Made by a program: the position numbers and the translations under genes. The notes beneath the pieces are model-generated. The model was not told the origin of the DNA, did no database searches, and saw only the letters and a program-made list of their open reading frames with translations. From Nitrospinota bacterium (lineage in GTDB: Bacteria; JADFOP01), in assembly GCA_022562795.1 (NCBI GenBank), contig JADFOP010000038.1:1-22100 (forward strand): DNA of 22,100 nucleotides, given 5' to 3'. Shown one piece after another: positions 1 through 6,857 of this stretch; the stretch's first letter is position 1, and each line of letters starts with the position of its first letter.

Positions 1-1
1 G

Positions 2-1477
2 ATGACGATCCATCCGCCCACGCTGTACTTGGGGTTCACCGCGTTCACGATTCCGTTCGCTTTCGCGATGTCGGCGCTGCTGAGCGGGAAGCTGGATACA
101 CGCTGGATCCTGATCACGCGGCGCTGGATCCTGCTGTCGTGGTTCTTCTTGGCGAACGGCATCATCTTCGGCATGCGCTGGGCGTATGAGATGCTCGGCT
201 GGGGCGGATTCTGGTTCTGGGATCCAGTGGAGAACGCGTCTCTGTTGCCCTGGCTGACGGCGACGGCCTTCCTCCACTCGGTGATGATTCAAGAGAAGCG
301 CGGGATGCTGAAGACCTGGAACGTTGTGCTAATCATCCTCACGTTTTCGCTTTGCCTGTTTGGAACCTTCCTCACCCGAAGCGGCATCCTCTCGTCGGTC
401 CACGCTTTCAGCGACTCCAATCTCGGAGCCTACTTCTTAGGCTTCATCGCTCTCGTTCTCCTAGTTTCTTACGGGCTTGTCCTCCATCGGGGCTCTGCCA
501 TGAGAAGTGAGGCTAAGATGGAGAGCTTTCTCTCGCGGGAGACTAGTTTCCTCTTCAACAACCTCCTGCTCGTGGTTGCGGCCTTCACCGTGTTTCTGGG
601 CACGACCTTCCCCATCATCGCCGAGGCGGTGACCGGCAAGAAAGTCTCCGTGGGCGCCCCATTTTTCAACGCCGTCCTTGGGCCCATCTTGCTGGGCCTA
701 ATGTTTTTCATGGGCGTGGGACCCCTCATCTCTTGGCGGCGGGCCACGGCCGAGAACCTTCGCCGCAACTTTCTGAGACCCCTTTCGGCAGGGGCTCTCG
801 TGGCCGCCTTACTGGCGGCCTTTGGGGTCCGCTCGGCCTTCGTGCTCCTCTTCTTTGGCCTTGGAACCTTCGTGCTGACAACCGTCGCCATAGAGTTCAT
901 CCTCGGCGCCCGCGCCCGCCGATCTCTAAGTGGCGGGAAGACGGGCTACGCAAGGTCCCTTATCGGCTTAATTGCCAAGAACCGCCGCCGCTACGGCGGG
1001 CTCATCGTCCACGTGGGGATCATATGCGTGCTGATAGGAATTATCGGAAGCGCCCTCTTCTCCCGGCATATCGAGGCCCGCCTCGCTCCGGGCCACTCCA
1101 TCTCTCTTGGCGAATACCGACTGCAGTACGACAGTCTCGGGGCAACCCACCTGGGCAACGCAGTGGGCGTTCATGCCCTCTTTACCGTCTACAAAGGCAA
1201 CGACGGTCGGCCGATGGCGTTATTAAAACCTGAGAAGCGATTCTACCTGGTTGGCGGAGGGGATCCCACCACTGAGGTGGCCATTCGCTCGACGTTCCGC
1301 GAGGACCTCTACCTCGTCCTGGCCGAATTCGACCGAAATACCCAGGCGATCACCGTCAAGGCCATAATCAACCCCCTGGTGGTCTGGACTTGGTTGGGCC
1401 TCGCCATCATCACCCTGGGGGCGGTGGTGGCTGCGATCCCTTCCCGAACCCGGTTCTTCAGGCCCACCCAGCCCTGA
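2..1477 (+). CDS. ccmF: Cytochrome c haem lyase subunit CcmF, 3' part (5' end outside window)
   Basis: CcmF is the integral-membrane haem lyase core of System I cytochrome c maturation. It takes haem from holo-CcmE and, with CcmH, attaches it to apocytochrome CxxCH motifs on the periplasmic side. The visible 491 residues carry the tryptophan-rich WWD segment WGGFWFWDPVENASLLPWL (67-85). Four histidines match the family haem ligands: H4 (IHPP), H92 (FLHS), H134 (SSVHAF) and H337 (IVHVG). The spacings H4-H92 (88) and H4-H134 (130) equal those between E. coli H173, H261 and H303, so about 169 N-terminal residues lie upstream of the window. The Met at base 2 is internal, not the start. Many membrane segments are visible, and the C-terminal PTTEVAIRS region is typical of the family. 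The ccmG-like gene follows after 16 bases. Confidence 0.96.
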   Translation: MTIHPPTLYLGFTAFTIPFAFAMSALLSGKLDTRWILITRRWILLSWFFLANGIIFGMRWAYEMLGWGGFWFWDPVENASLLPWLTATAFLHSVMIQEKRGMLKTWNVVLIILTFSLCLFGTFLTRSGILSSVHAFSDSNLGAYFLGFIALVLLVSYGLVLHRGSAMRSEAKMESFLSRETSFLFNNLLLVVAAFTVFLGTTFPIIAEAVTGKKVSVGAPFFNAVLGPILLGLMFFMGVGPLISWRRATAENLRRNFLRPLSAGALVAALLAAFGVRSAFVLLFFGLGTFVLTTVAIEFILGARARRSLSGGKTGYARSLIGLIAKNRRRYGGLIVHVGIICVLIGIIGSALFSRHIEARLAPGHSISLGEYRLQYDSLGATHLGNAVGVHALFTVYKGNDGRPMALLKPEKRFYLVGGGDPTTEVAIRSTFREDLYLVLAEFDRNTQAITVKAIINPLVVWTWLGLAIITLGAVVAAIPSRTRFFRPTQP

Positions 1478-1493
1478 GCGGGAGGCCCTCGCA

Positions 1494-2012
1494 GTGTGGA
1501 AGAAAATTCTCGTGCCAGCAGCTCTCGTGGGGCTCATAGCTGTTTTCGCTATCGGGCTGACCCTCGATCCCCGGGCCGTCCCCTCCCCCCTGGTCCACCA
1601 GGCGGCCCCCATGTTCTCCATGACGACCTTCGAAGGAGAGCCCTTCACCCTTGCCGACCACCGCGGAAAGATCGTCGTGCTCAACTTCTGGGCCTCTTGG
1701 TGCTACCCGTCGTGCTACGAGGAGGCCCCCGTGCTGGAAGCGACGTGGCAGGCGTTTCGCGACAACGCCGTGGTGGTGGTGGGAGTGGACATCCAGGATA
1801 CCGAGGAAGCGGCCCGGGCCTTTATCGACCAATTCAAGCTCACATTCCCCAATGGGCGAGACATCACGGGAAAGATATCCATCGACTACGGAATCTACGG
1901 CGTGCCGGAGACCTTTATCATCGACCGGCAAGGCAAGATCGTCTTTAAGAGGGCGGGAGCAGTTCAATGGGAGACCTTGGCGAAGGCCTTAGAGCCGCTG
2001 CTGCGGGGCTAG
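1494..2012 (+). CDS. ccmG: Membrane-anchored thioredoxin-like protein of cytochrome c maturation (CcmG/DsbE/ResA type)
   Basis: Periplasmic thiol-disulfide oxidoreductase, expected to reduce apocytochrome cysteines (or CcmH) before haem ligation. The 172-residue protein has an N-terminal signal anchor (about 5-22), then an AhpC/TSA-thioredoxin domain with the NFWASWC strand and the cis-proline GVPET (P138). The active site reads WCYPSC (C70, C74), so three residues lie between the cysteines instead of the usual two. The codons tgc tac ccg tcg tgc show this directly. The GTG start is preceded by GGGAGG eight bases upstream, just after the ccmF stop. The 3' end overlaps ccmH by 46 bases. The position between ccmF and ccmH supports the CcmG role. 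A generic TlpA-like function remains possible because of the odd active site. Confidence 0.88.
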   Translation: MWKKILVPAALVGLIAVFAIGLTLDPRAVPSPLVHQAAPMFSMTTFEGEPFTLADHRGKIVVLNFWASWCYPSCYEEAPVLEATWQAFRDNAVVVVGVDIQDTEEAARAFIDQFKLTFPNGRDITGKISIDYGIYGVPETFIIDRQGKIVFKRAGAVQWETLAKALEPLLRG

Positions 2013-2506
2013 TCCTGGCCGTAGGGCTTATTGCCCTCGCAATTCCGGCCGGCGCCGCCCAACGGGGCGAAGCCACAATCCCCGCGCCCGCAAGCCCCGA
2101 GGATATTACTCTGGACCCAATGGTGGTCGAGGTGGCTAAGGAGCTGCGCTGCCCCATATGCCAGAATCTCTCTGTCGCTGATAGCCCCACGGAGCTGGCC
2201 ACCCAGATGCGTTCGCTCATCGCCGAGAAGCTCGCGGCCGGAGATAGCCCCGATACCATCAAGGCTTACTTCACGTCCAAGTACGGCGATTGGGTGCTCC
2301 TGAGACCAAAGCGGGAGGGATTTACGTGGCTTATATGGCTGCTGCCCGTGGCGGGCCTGCTCGTCGGTGGCGTTGCTGTGGTGCTCTTCACCCGCCACTC
2401 CATTAAGCAGCGGGAGGTGTCGGCGAGGGAAACCTCTAAGGAGCCCCCGGAGACTGGGGACTTCGCCCGAAGGCTCGCCAAAGAGATGGAGGAGTTTGAC
2501 GCATGA
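1967..2506 (+). CDS. ccmH: Cytochrome c maturation protein CcmH (CcmH/CycL/NrfF family)
   Basis: CcmH is a membrane-tethered periplasmic thiol protein that works with CcmF and CcmG to keep apocytochrome c reduced and positioned for haem attachment. The 179 residues show a signal peptide (hydrophobic about 10-27, AGA-A type cleavage near 28-32) and the family signature LRCPICQN with C62 and C65. The conserved YGDWVLLRP segment follows (about 106-114), then a single transmembrane helix (about 120-142). The start chosen gives a proper signal peptide and has purines (gggagcag) just upstream. It lies inside the end of ccmG, and the stop overlaps the next ATG (ATGA). Both overlaps suggest translational coupling. 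The protein lacks the long TPR domain seen in gammaproteobacterial CcmH fusions. Confidence 0.95.
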   Translation: MGDLGEGLRAAAAGLVLAVGLIALAIPAGAAQRGEATIPAPASPEDITLDPMVVEVAKELRCPICQNLSVADSPTELATQMRSLIAEKLAAGDSPDTIKAYFTSKYGDWVLLRPKREGFTWLIWLLPVAGLLVGGVAVVLFTRHSIKQREVSARETSKEPPETGDFARRLAKEMEEFDA

Positions 2507-2907
2507 GCATCTTGATTCTGGCCGCTCAAGGGCTCCTGGCCGCCGGAGTGCTGGCCGCTATCGCCTACCCCCTCCTCGACCGGCAGGTGGAGGGAGCCCG
2601 TGGCACGGGGGAGGACGGCGAGAAGGAGGCAGCGCGTGAAGCTCTCCTCGCGCAAAAGCACCTCACCTACGAGGACCTGAAAGATCTGGATTTCGAACTG
2701 GCCTGCGGCAAGCTTTCGGAGGCCGATTATCAGGCGATGAAGCAGGAGATGGAAGCCGAAGCCATTAGACTCCTGAAGGAGCTTGATGCTCTCGAGGGCG
2801 AAGGAGGGCAGGCCCCTGATCCCGACCAACACACCTGTCCCTCCTGCGGGCGCGCGACCGAGCCCCATAAATCCTTTTGTCCCGGCTGCGGCGTTAAGCT
2901 GCGGTAA
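2503..2907 (+). CDS. Short CcmI-like protein with C-terminal zinc ribbon
   Basis: This 134-residue protein starts in an ATGA overlap with ccmH. It has an N-terminal membrane helix (about 3-24) and then a charged helical region. That region contains DLDFELACGKLSEADYQAM (62-80), which resembles the CcmI N-terminal pattern of a short Leu/Asp segment followed by GKLS-x-x-DY. It ends with a zinc ribbon: C112-x2-C115 and C126-x2-C129, each pair followed by Gly. CcmI is normally an apocytochrome chaperone with a periplasmic TPR domain. Here the TPR part is absent and a small zinc-binding module takes its place. If the usual topology holds, the ribbon would be cytoplasmic, but this is not certain. 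The ccm role is inferred from position and the CcmI-like segment. Confidence 0.72.
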   Translation: MSILILAAQGLLAAGVLAAIAYPLLDRQVEGARGTGEDGEKEAAREALLAQKHLTYEDLKDLDFELACGKLSEADYQAMKQEMEAEAIRLLKELDALEGEGGQAPDPDQHTCPSCGRATEPHKSFCPGCGVKLR

Positions 2908-2926
2908 TCCTCCCTTGCAGCGGCCC

Positions 2927-4309
2927 ATGATTCCACACCGAATCACCAACGCTTTCACCCGCAGGATTATTAACTGCGCCATCGCAATTACGGCGGGTCT
3001 CGTTCTCGGCGGGTGCGCCTCGAACATCAAGCGCGACCTCGGCATTCTAAAGACCCACCCCGACTGGCGCCACCGTATGCTCGCGGCCGAGCGGCTGGCC
3101 TGGAGGGGCTCGCCAGATGTGGCGCCGGCCCTTATAGATTCAATGAAGTCCGATGAAGAGCTCTTCGTTCGCAATACGGCTGCGCAAGGCCTTGCGCGCC
3201 TCAAGGACCCCCGGGCCGTCGAGCCCCTCATCTCAACCATGCTGCAGGATATTGCCGTTCGCGAAGAGGCAACAAAGGCTCTTGCGGCCATTGATGGGCC
3301 CACCGTTGAGGCCCGCCTGAAGAGCCTCGCCCGCGATAAGGACCCCATAACCCGAGAGTACTCAATGGAGGGCTTGGCCCTCCTGAACACTGATGGCCAC
3401 CTGACGGACTTCATCGAGGAGACAATGGCGGACCCAAGCCCGTCGGTGCGCCGCCAGGCCGTTCGCGCCCTTCGTGCCACATCTCATCCCGGGTCCAAGC
3501 CAGCCGACCCCCTCGTCAGGTTTCTTCTCTCCTATGACGAGGTAACGCGGGCACATGCGGCCGAGGATATGGGCCTGACTCAAGATGGTCTATACGTTCC
3601 ACTGTTGGTCGAGGCCGCAGCGGGTGATCGGTCCGAGAGTGTACGCCGGGCAGCCTGCGGGGCCTTAGGGCGGATTGGGTCGGACGAGGCGACCGACGCC
3701 CTGATACGACTGCTCGATGATCGCTGGGCGCCCGTCGAGGCGGTGCTCAGAGGCCTCGCTCAAACCGGCCGGGATCGGGCCGTGGAGCCCATCATCGCCC
3801 TCTACGACCGTGAGGGCTTCCCCAGAACGGAAGCAGTGAGGGCTTTGAAAGAGCTTGACGGGCCTCGGGTGACAGAGTTCTTTCAGGAGCGGCTCCTCAC
3901 CGAGCGCGGCGCGGTGCGGCGGGCCATCATTGACGCTATGGCGGAGATGCGCGATCGGGCCGCTGCCCAGGCGCTAATCGCCACCTTCGTCAGTGATCCC
4001 GCCAGTCAGGTGCGGGTGGTGCGGGTCCTTGAAAAGATCGGCGGTGAGGAGGTTATTCAGTTCTTGGCCCGCGCGGCGGTGGACCCAGAGGTAAACCCGG
4101 CTGCACGGCGGGCGGCGGTCCAGGCCCTCAAGCAAGAGGGAGGCGATGCCACGGCAGAGCTTCTTAGAGAGGCGGCCTTAAGTCAGCGGCCATCCGTGGC
4201 TAGGGCGGCCCGAGAGGCTATGAAGGCCCTAAGACTCACACCGCCCCTAAAGCCACCCGACTTAGAGGAGTTGCGCCCGCTCCAGTTCAGGCCACCGCCG
4301 CCGCGATGA
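2927..4309 (+). CDS. HEAT-repeat lipoprotein
   Basis: A 460-residue protein made almost entirely of HEAT/PBS-lyase-type helical repeats. The recurring pattern is xVRRxAxxALxxIGxxxAxxxLIxxL, for example around SVRRQAVRAL, SVRRAACGALGRIG and AARRAAVQAL. I estimate about ten repeats. The N-terminus is a lipoprotein signal peptide with lipobox LGGC. This decides the start at ATG 2927, although the reading frame stays open upstream into the preceding gene. No good Shine-Dalgarno sequence is visible. Such repeats act as protein-binding scaffolds, and no catalytic motif is seen. The Pro-rich C-terminus (PPLKPP, RPPPPR) overlaps the convergent uppP gene by 23 bases. It follows the ccm genes by 19 bases, so a scaffold role in cytochrome maturation is possible but unproven. 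Confidence 0.85.
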   Translation: MIPHRITNAFTRRIINCAIAITAGLVLGGCASNIKRDLGILKTHPDWRHRMLAAERLAWRGSPDVAPALIDSMKSDEELFVRNTAAQGLARLKDPRAVEPLISTMLQDIAVREEATKALAAIDGPTVEARLKSLARDKDPITREYSMEGLALLNTDGHLTDFIEETMADPSPSVRRQAVRALRATSHPGSKPADPLVRFLLSYDEVTRAHAAEDMGLTQDGLYVPLLVEAAAGDRSESVRRAACGALGRIGSDEATDALIRLLDDRWAPVEAVLRGLAQTGRDRAVEPIIALYDREGFPRTEAVRALKELDGPRVTEFFQERLLTERGAVRRAIIDAMAEMRDRAAAQALIATFVSDPASQVRVVRVLEKIGGEEVIQFLARAAVDPEVNPAARRAAVQALKQEGGDATAELLREAALSQRPSVARAAREAMKALRLTPPLKPPDLEELRPLQFRPPPPR

Positions 4310-5105
4310 GAATCAAGAGTCCCACCAGCCAGCAGTATGGCGCGAAGGCAGACAGCCGCCCGGCCGCCACGGTGCGAAGGACAATCCTAAGCGCCACGTA
4401 GCCCATTGCGAACGCCAAGATCATTGCGATGAGAATGGGCCCCAGACCAGTAGGACTCAGTCCGCCCTTGAATGCTCCCAACATCACCGCCCCGCCTATC
4501 GCGGGAATGCCGAGCAGGAGGCTGTAGCGGGCAGCAAGCTCCCTCTCCAGCCCGAGGAATAGGGCAACGGCAATCGTCACTCCCGTCCTGCTGATGCCAG
4601 GGACCAGAGCGCATCCCTGGACGGCGCCGATGAGGAGTGCATCCGACCAGCCCATGGCTTCCATCTTGCGGCGTCCCGGTTGTAGCCGCCTGGTGGCCCA
4701 AAGCAGCAACCCGGTTACCATGAGCATCGCCCCCACCCTTGCTGGCTCGGCAAAAAGCCGCTCCAGAGGATGGAGGAATAGGAGCCCAATGACCACAGTG
4801 GGGACCATCCCAACGAACAGGAGGAAAACGAAGCGGCGTCCCTCAACACGCTTGGCCGGATTGAGGTTGGAAGTCCTCCCGAGAGGAGCCGGCCTAATGG
4901 AACGCCAGAGCCACGCCAAATCGGCCTTGAAGACCACCGCCAGGGAGCCAAGAGTAGCGAGGTGGACCATGACGTCAAAGAAAAGCACCGGCTCACGGAA
5001 TCCGAGCAGGGCCTGGGCCACTACGAGATGGCCCGAGGAAGAGACAGGCAAGAATTCCGTCAGCCCTTGGACTATCCCCAGGGTGAGCGCTTCCCAGGTT
5101 CCCAT
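4287..5105 (-). CDS. uppP: Undecaprenyl-diphosphatase UppP (BacA family)
   Basis: Integral-membrane phosphatase that converts undecaprenyl diphosphate to undecaprenyl phosphate, the lipid carrier for peptidoglycan and surface polysaccharides. The 272 residues match the usual family length. Both signature motifs are present: QGLTEFLPVSSSGH (13-26, with the acidic/amide pair Q13 and E17 and with H26) and PGISRTGVT (169-177, with R173). Several hydrophobic helices fill the rest. The ATG start is preceded by TAGGA about five bases upstream on the minus strand. It is the last gene of a minus-strand operon, 21 bases after manC, and its 3' end overlaps the convergent HEAT-repeat gene by 23 bases. 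High-level forms of this family are known for bacitracin resistance. Confidence 0.96.
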   Translation of the reverse strand: MGTWEALTLGIVQGLTEFLPVSSSGHLVVAQALLGFREPVLFFDVMVHLATLGSLAVVFKADLAWLWRSIRPAPLGRTSNLNPAKRVEGRRFVFLLFVGMVPTVVIGLLFLHPLERLFAEPARVGAMLMVTGLLLWATRRLQPGRRKMEAMGWSDALLIGAVQGCALVPGISRTGVTIAVALFLGLERELAARYSLLLGIPAIGGAVMLGAFKGGLSPTGLGPILIAMILAFAMGYVALRIVLRTVAAGRLSAFAPYCWLVGLLILIAAAVA

Positions 5106-5126
5106 TGGTTCCTATTCTTCGAAGAA

Positions 5127-6209
5127 TCAGAGATAGCGGCCGAGGCCCCTGGCCTGAAGGTCCTCTACCAACCGCCCGACATCTTGGTCCCTCTCTTTGG
5201 GACATACGAGGACCACGTCGTCGGTCACAACGACGATGAGATTATCCACACCGATTGTGGCTACGAGGCGGCGGGGGGAGAAGACGACGTTTCCCGCCGA
5301 CTCAAACCCCAGGTGTTCGCCTTCTACCACATTTCCCTCCTCGTTTGCACCTAGCACGTCGGCCAAGCTCTTCCAGCTGCCTACGTCAGTCCAGCCCACA
5401 TCGCAGGGAATGACGAGGGCGGTTTCAGCCCTCTCCATAACCCCGTAGTCGATGGAGACGGCCGGCAGCCGCGGGTAGATATCCTTCAGGCGCCTGGAGG
5501 CGTTACGCCGGCCGAGGATTCCATCTATGGCCTCCAGGCCCTGGGACATCTCCGGCAGATGGGTATCAAAGGCCGACCTTATGGCGTCAACTTTCCAGAG
5601 GAACATCCCTCCGTTCCAGAGGTAGCGGGGGCTCTTGACGTAGCGGCGGGCGGTGGCGAGGCCGGGCTTCTCGACGAAGGCCGCCACGGCGTAGACGGGA
5701 CGGTTCCCGGTTCGGGCTACCTCTGGTCCCAGTTTGATGTATCCGTATCCTGTGGCCGGACGGGTCGGCTGCATGCCGAAGGTTATGAGGGCCTCGGGGC
5801 GAGAGCTTAGGAGCCGGGCGGCCCCCTTGAGTAGGCTACGGAAATCGCGCTCCTTGGAGATGACGTGGTCAGCCGGGAAAACTCCCATCGTCGCCCCCTC
5901 CTCCCGCCTGGCAATTTCACATGTTGCGAATCCTATGCAGGGGGCTGTGTTTCGACCCTCGGGCTCGGCCAGGATGTTCTCCCGTGGGATGTCAGGGAAT
6001 TGGCGGCGGATTGTTCGGGCATGCTCAACCCCTGTGACGATGAGAAGCTGCTCGGGCGGGATGAGGGGCTTAAGTCGCTCGACCGTCCGCCTTAATAGCG
6101 TCTCGGAACCAAGAAACTTCATGAGCTGCTTCGGCATCCGCCGGCGGCTCAGGGGCCAAAATCGGGTTCCACGACCACCCGCCATGATAACGCCGTAAAG
6201 GGTAGACAA
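5127..6209 (-). CDS. manC: Mannose-1-phosphate guanylyltransferase (single domain)
   Basis: Transfers GMP from GTP to mannose-1-phosphate, giving GDP-mannose for glycan synthesis. At 360 residues it has only the nucleotidyltransferase domain and its C-terminal beta-helix part. The phosphomannose-isomerase domain of bifunctional ManC/AlgA is absent. Motifs are the signature loop GGRGTRFWPLSRRRMPKQ (11-28), EPEGRNTAP (82-90), PADHV (112-116), FVEKP (178-182) and WNGGMF (198-203). Translation most likely begins at a TTG (6207-6209, minus strand), because GAGGGG lies eight bases upstream and no earlier ATG or GTG fits. That Shine-Dalgarno overlaps the end of the dedA-like gene. With the upstream phosphomannomutase it completes mannose-6-phosphate to GDP-mannose. 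Confidence 0.95.
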   Translation of the reverse strand: MSTLYGVIMAGGRGTRFWPLSRRRMPKQLMKFLGSETLLRRTVERLKPLIPPEQLLIVTGVEHARTIRRQFPDIPRENILAEPEGRNTAPCIGFATCEIARREEGATMGVFPADHVISKERDFRSLLKGAARLLSSRPEALITFGMQPTRPATGYGYIKLGPEVARTGNRPVYAVAAFVEKPGLATARRYVKSPRYLWNGGMFLWKVDAIRSAFDTHLPEMSQGLEAIDGILGRRNASRRLKDIYPRLPAVSIDYGVMERAETALVIPCDVGWTDVGSWKSLADVLGANEEGNVVEGEHLGFESAGNVVFSPRRLVATIGVDNLIVVVTDDVVLVCPKERDQDVGRLVEDLQARGLGRYL

Positions 6210-6221
6210 CGCAGCGGCCCC

Positions 6222-6857
6222 TCAAGAAGTTTCGCGGGTCTGGACCGGCTCGGGCGAGGACTTCCAGGGCGTCGGGAGCAAGCGCAGGGCTAGGAAACCG
6301 CCCAACAGAAGGAGAACAAAAAGTAGGCTCGTCCATGCAAGGTGCTTTGCTAGAAGGGACTGAATTTGAGGGCCAAAGATCAGGATGAGCCCACCGATGA
6401 GGAAGAACCGCCCGCCTCGACCCACGCACGAGGCGAGAACGAAGAGGCGAAAGTTAATGTAGAAGGCACCCGCGGCGATGGTGAAGACCTTGTAGGGGAT
6501 GGGGGTGAAGCCAGCAATCCCGATGGCCCAGGCGTTATAGCGGTCGAAGTAGTTGTGGATGGCGACGATCCTCTCTCGGGCTACGAACCGCTCCAGGAAG
6601 GGCTTGCCGCCCTTGAGGCCGATAAAGTAGCCGAACATCCCGCCGAGCACGCTCCCGACTGTGCAGATGGCAGCGTATAAGAGAGCCAGAGGGGGCTGGA
6701 GGATAGCCAACGGTATGAGCAGCACATCGGGCGGGATGGGGAAGAAAGAACTCTCGACGAAGGCCAGCGCGAAGAGCGCCAAAGCCCCGTAAGGGGTCTT
6801 TGCCCAATGGATGGTCCACTGAATAAGATCGCTTAGTATCGCTATCTCAAAGGACAT
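6222..6857 (-). CDS. DedA-family (YqaA-like, VTT domain) membrane protein
   Basis: A 211-residue polytopic membrane protein of the DedA/VTT group. Family features are ESSFFPIPPDVLL (35-47), the glycine-rich GGMFGYFIGLKGGKP (72-86), FTPIPYKVFTIAAG (117-130) and the arginine pair in GRGGRFF (146-152). The frame is open further upstream into the phosphomannomutase gene. ATG 6857 is the likely start because all homologous-looking sequence begins there and GAGGGG lies close upstream. It overlaps the upstream gene by 11 bases. DedA proteins are transporters or scramblases, and some (UptA) return undecaprenyl phosphate to the cytoplasmic face. Sitting in an operon with uppP makes that role attractive, but the YqaA branch itself is poorly characterised. 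Confidence 0.88.
   Translation of the reverse strand: MSFEIAILSDLIQWTIHWAKTPYGALALFALAFVESSFFPIPPDVLLIPLAILQPPLALLYAAICTVGSVLGGMFGYFIGLKGGKPFLERFVARERIVAIHNYFDRYNAWAIGIAGFTPIPYKVFTIAAGAFYINFRLFVLASCVGRGGRFFLIGGLILIFGPQIQSLLAKHLAWTSLLFVLLLLGGFLALRLLPTPWKSSPEPVQTRETS

Noticed and set aside
2266-3480. A 404-codon minus-strand open frame opposite the ccmH end, the CcmI-like gene and the HEAT gene.
   Set aside because: It is rich in Arg and Ser with no domain pattern, lies opposite three well-supported genes and has no ribosome binding site. It is a typical GC-rich antisense artefact.
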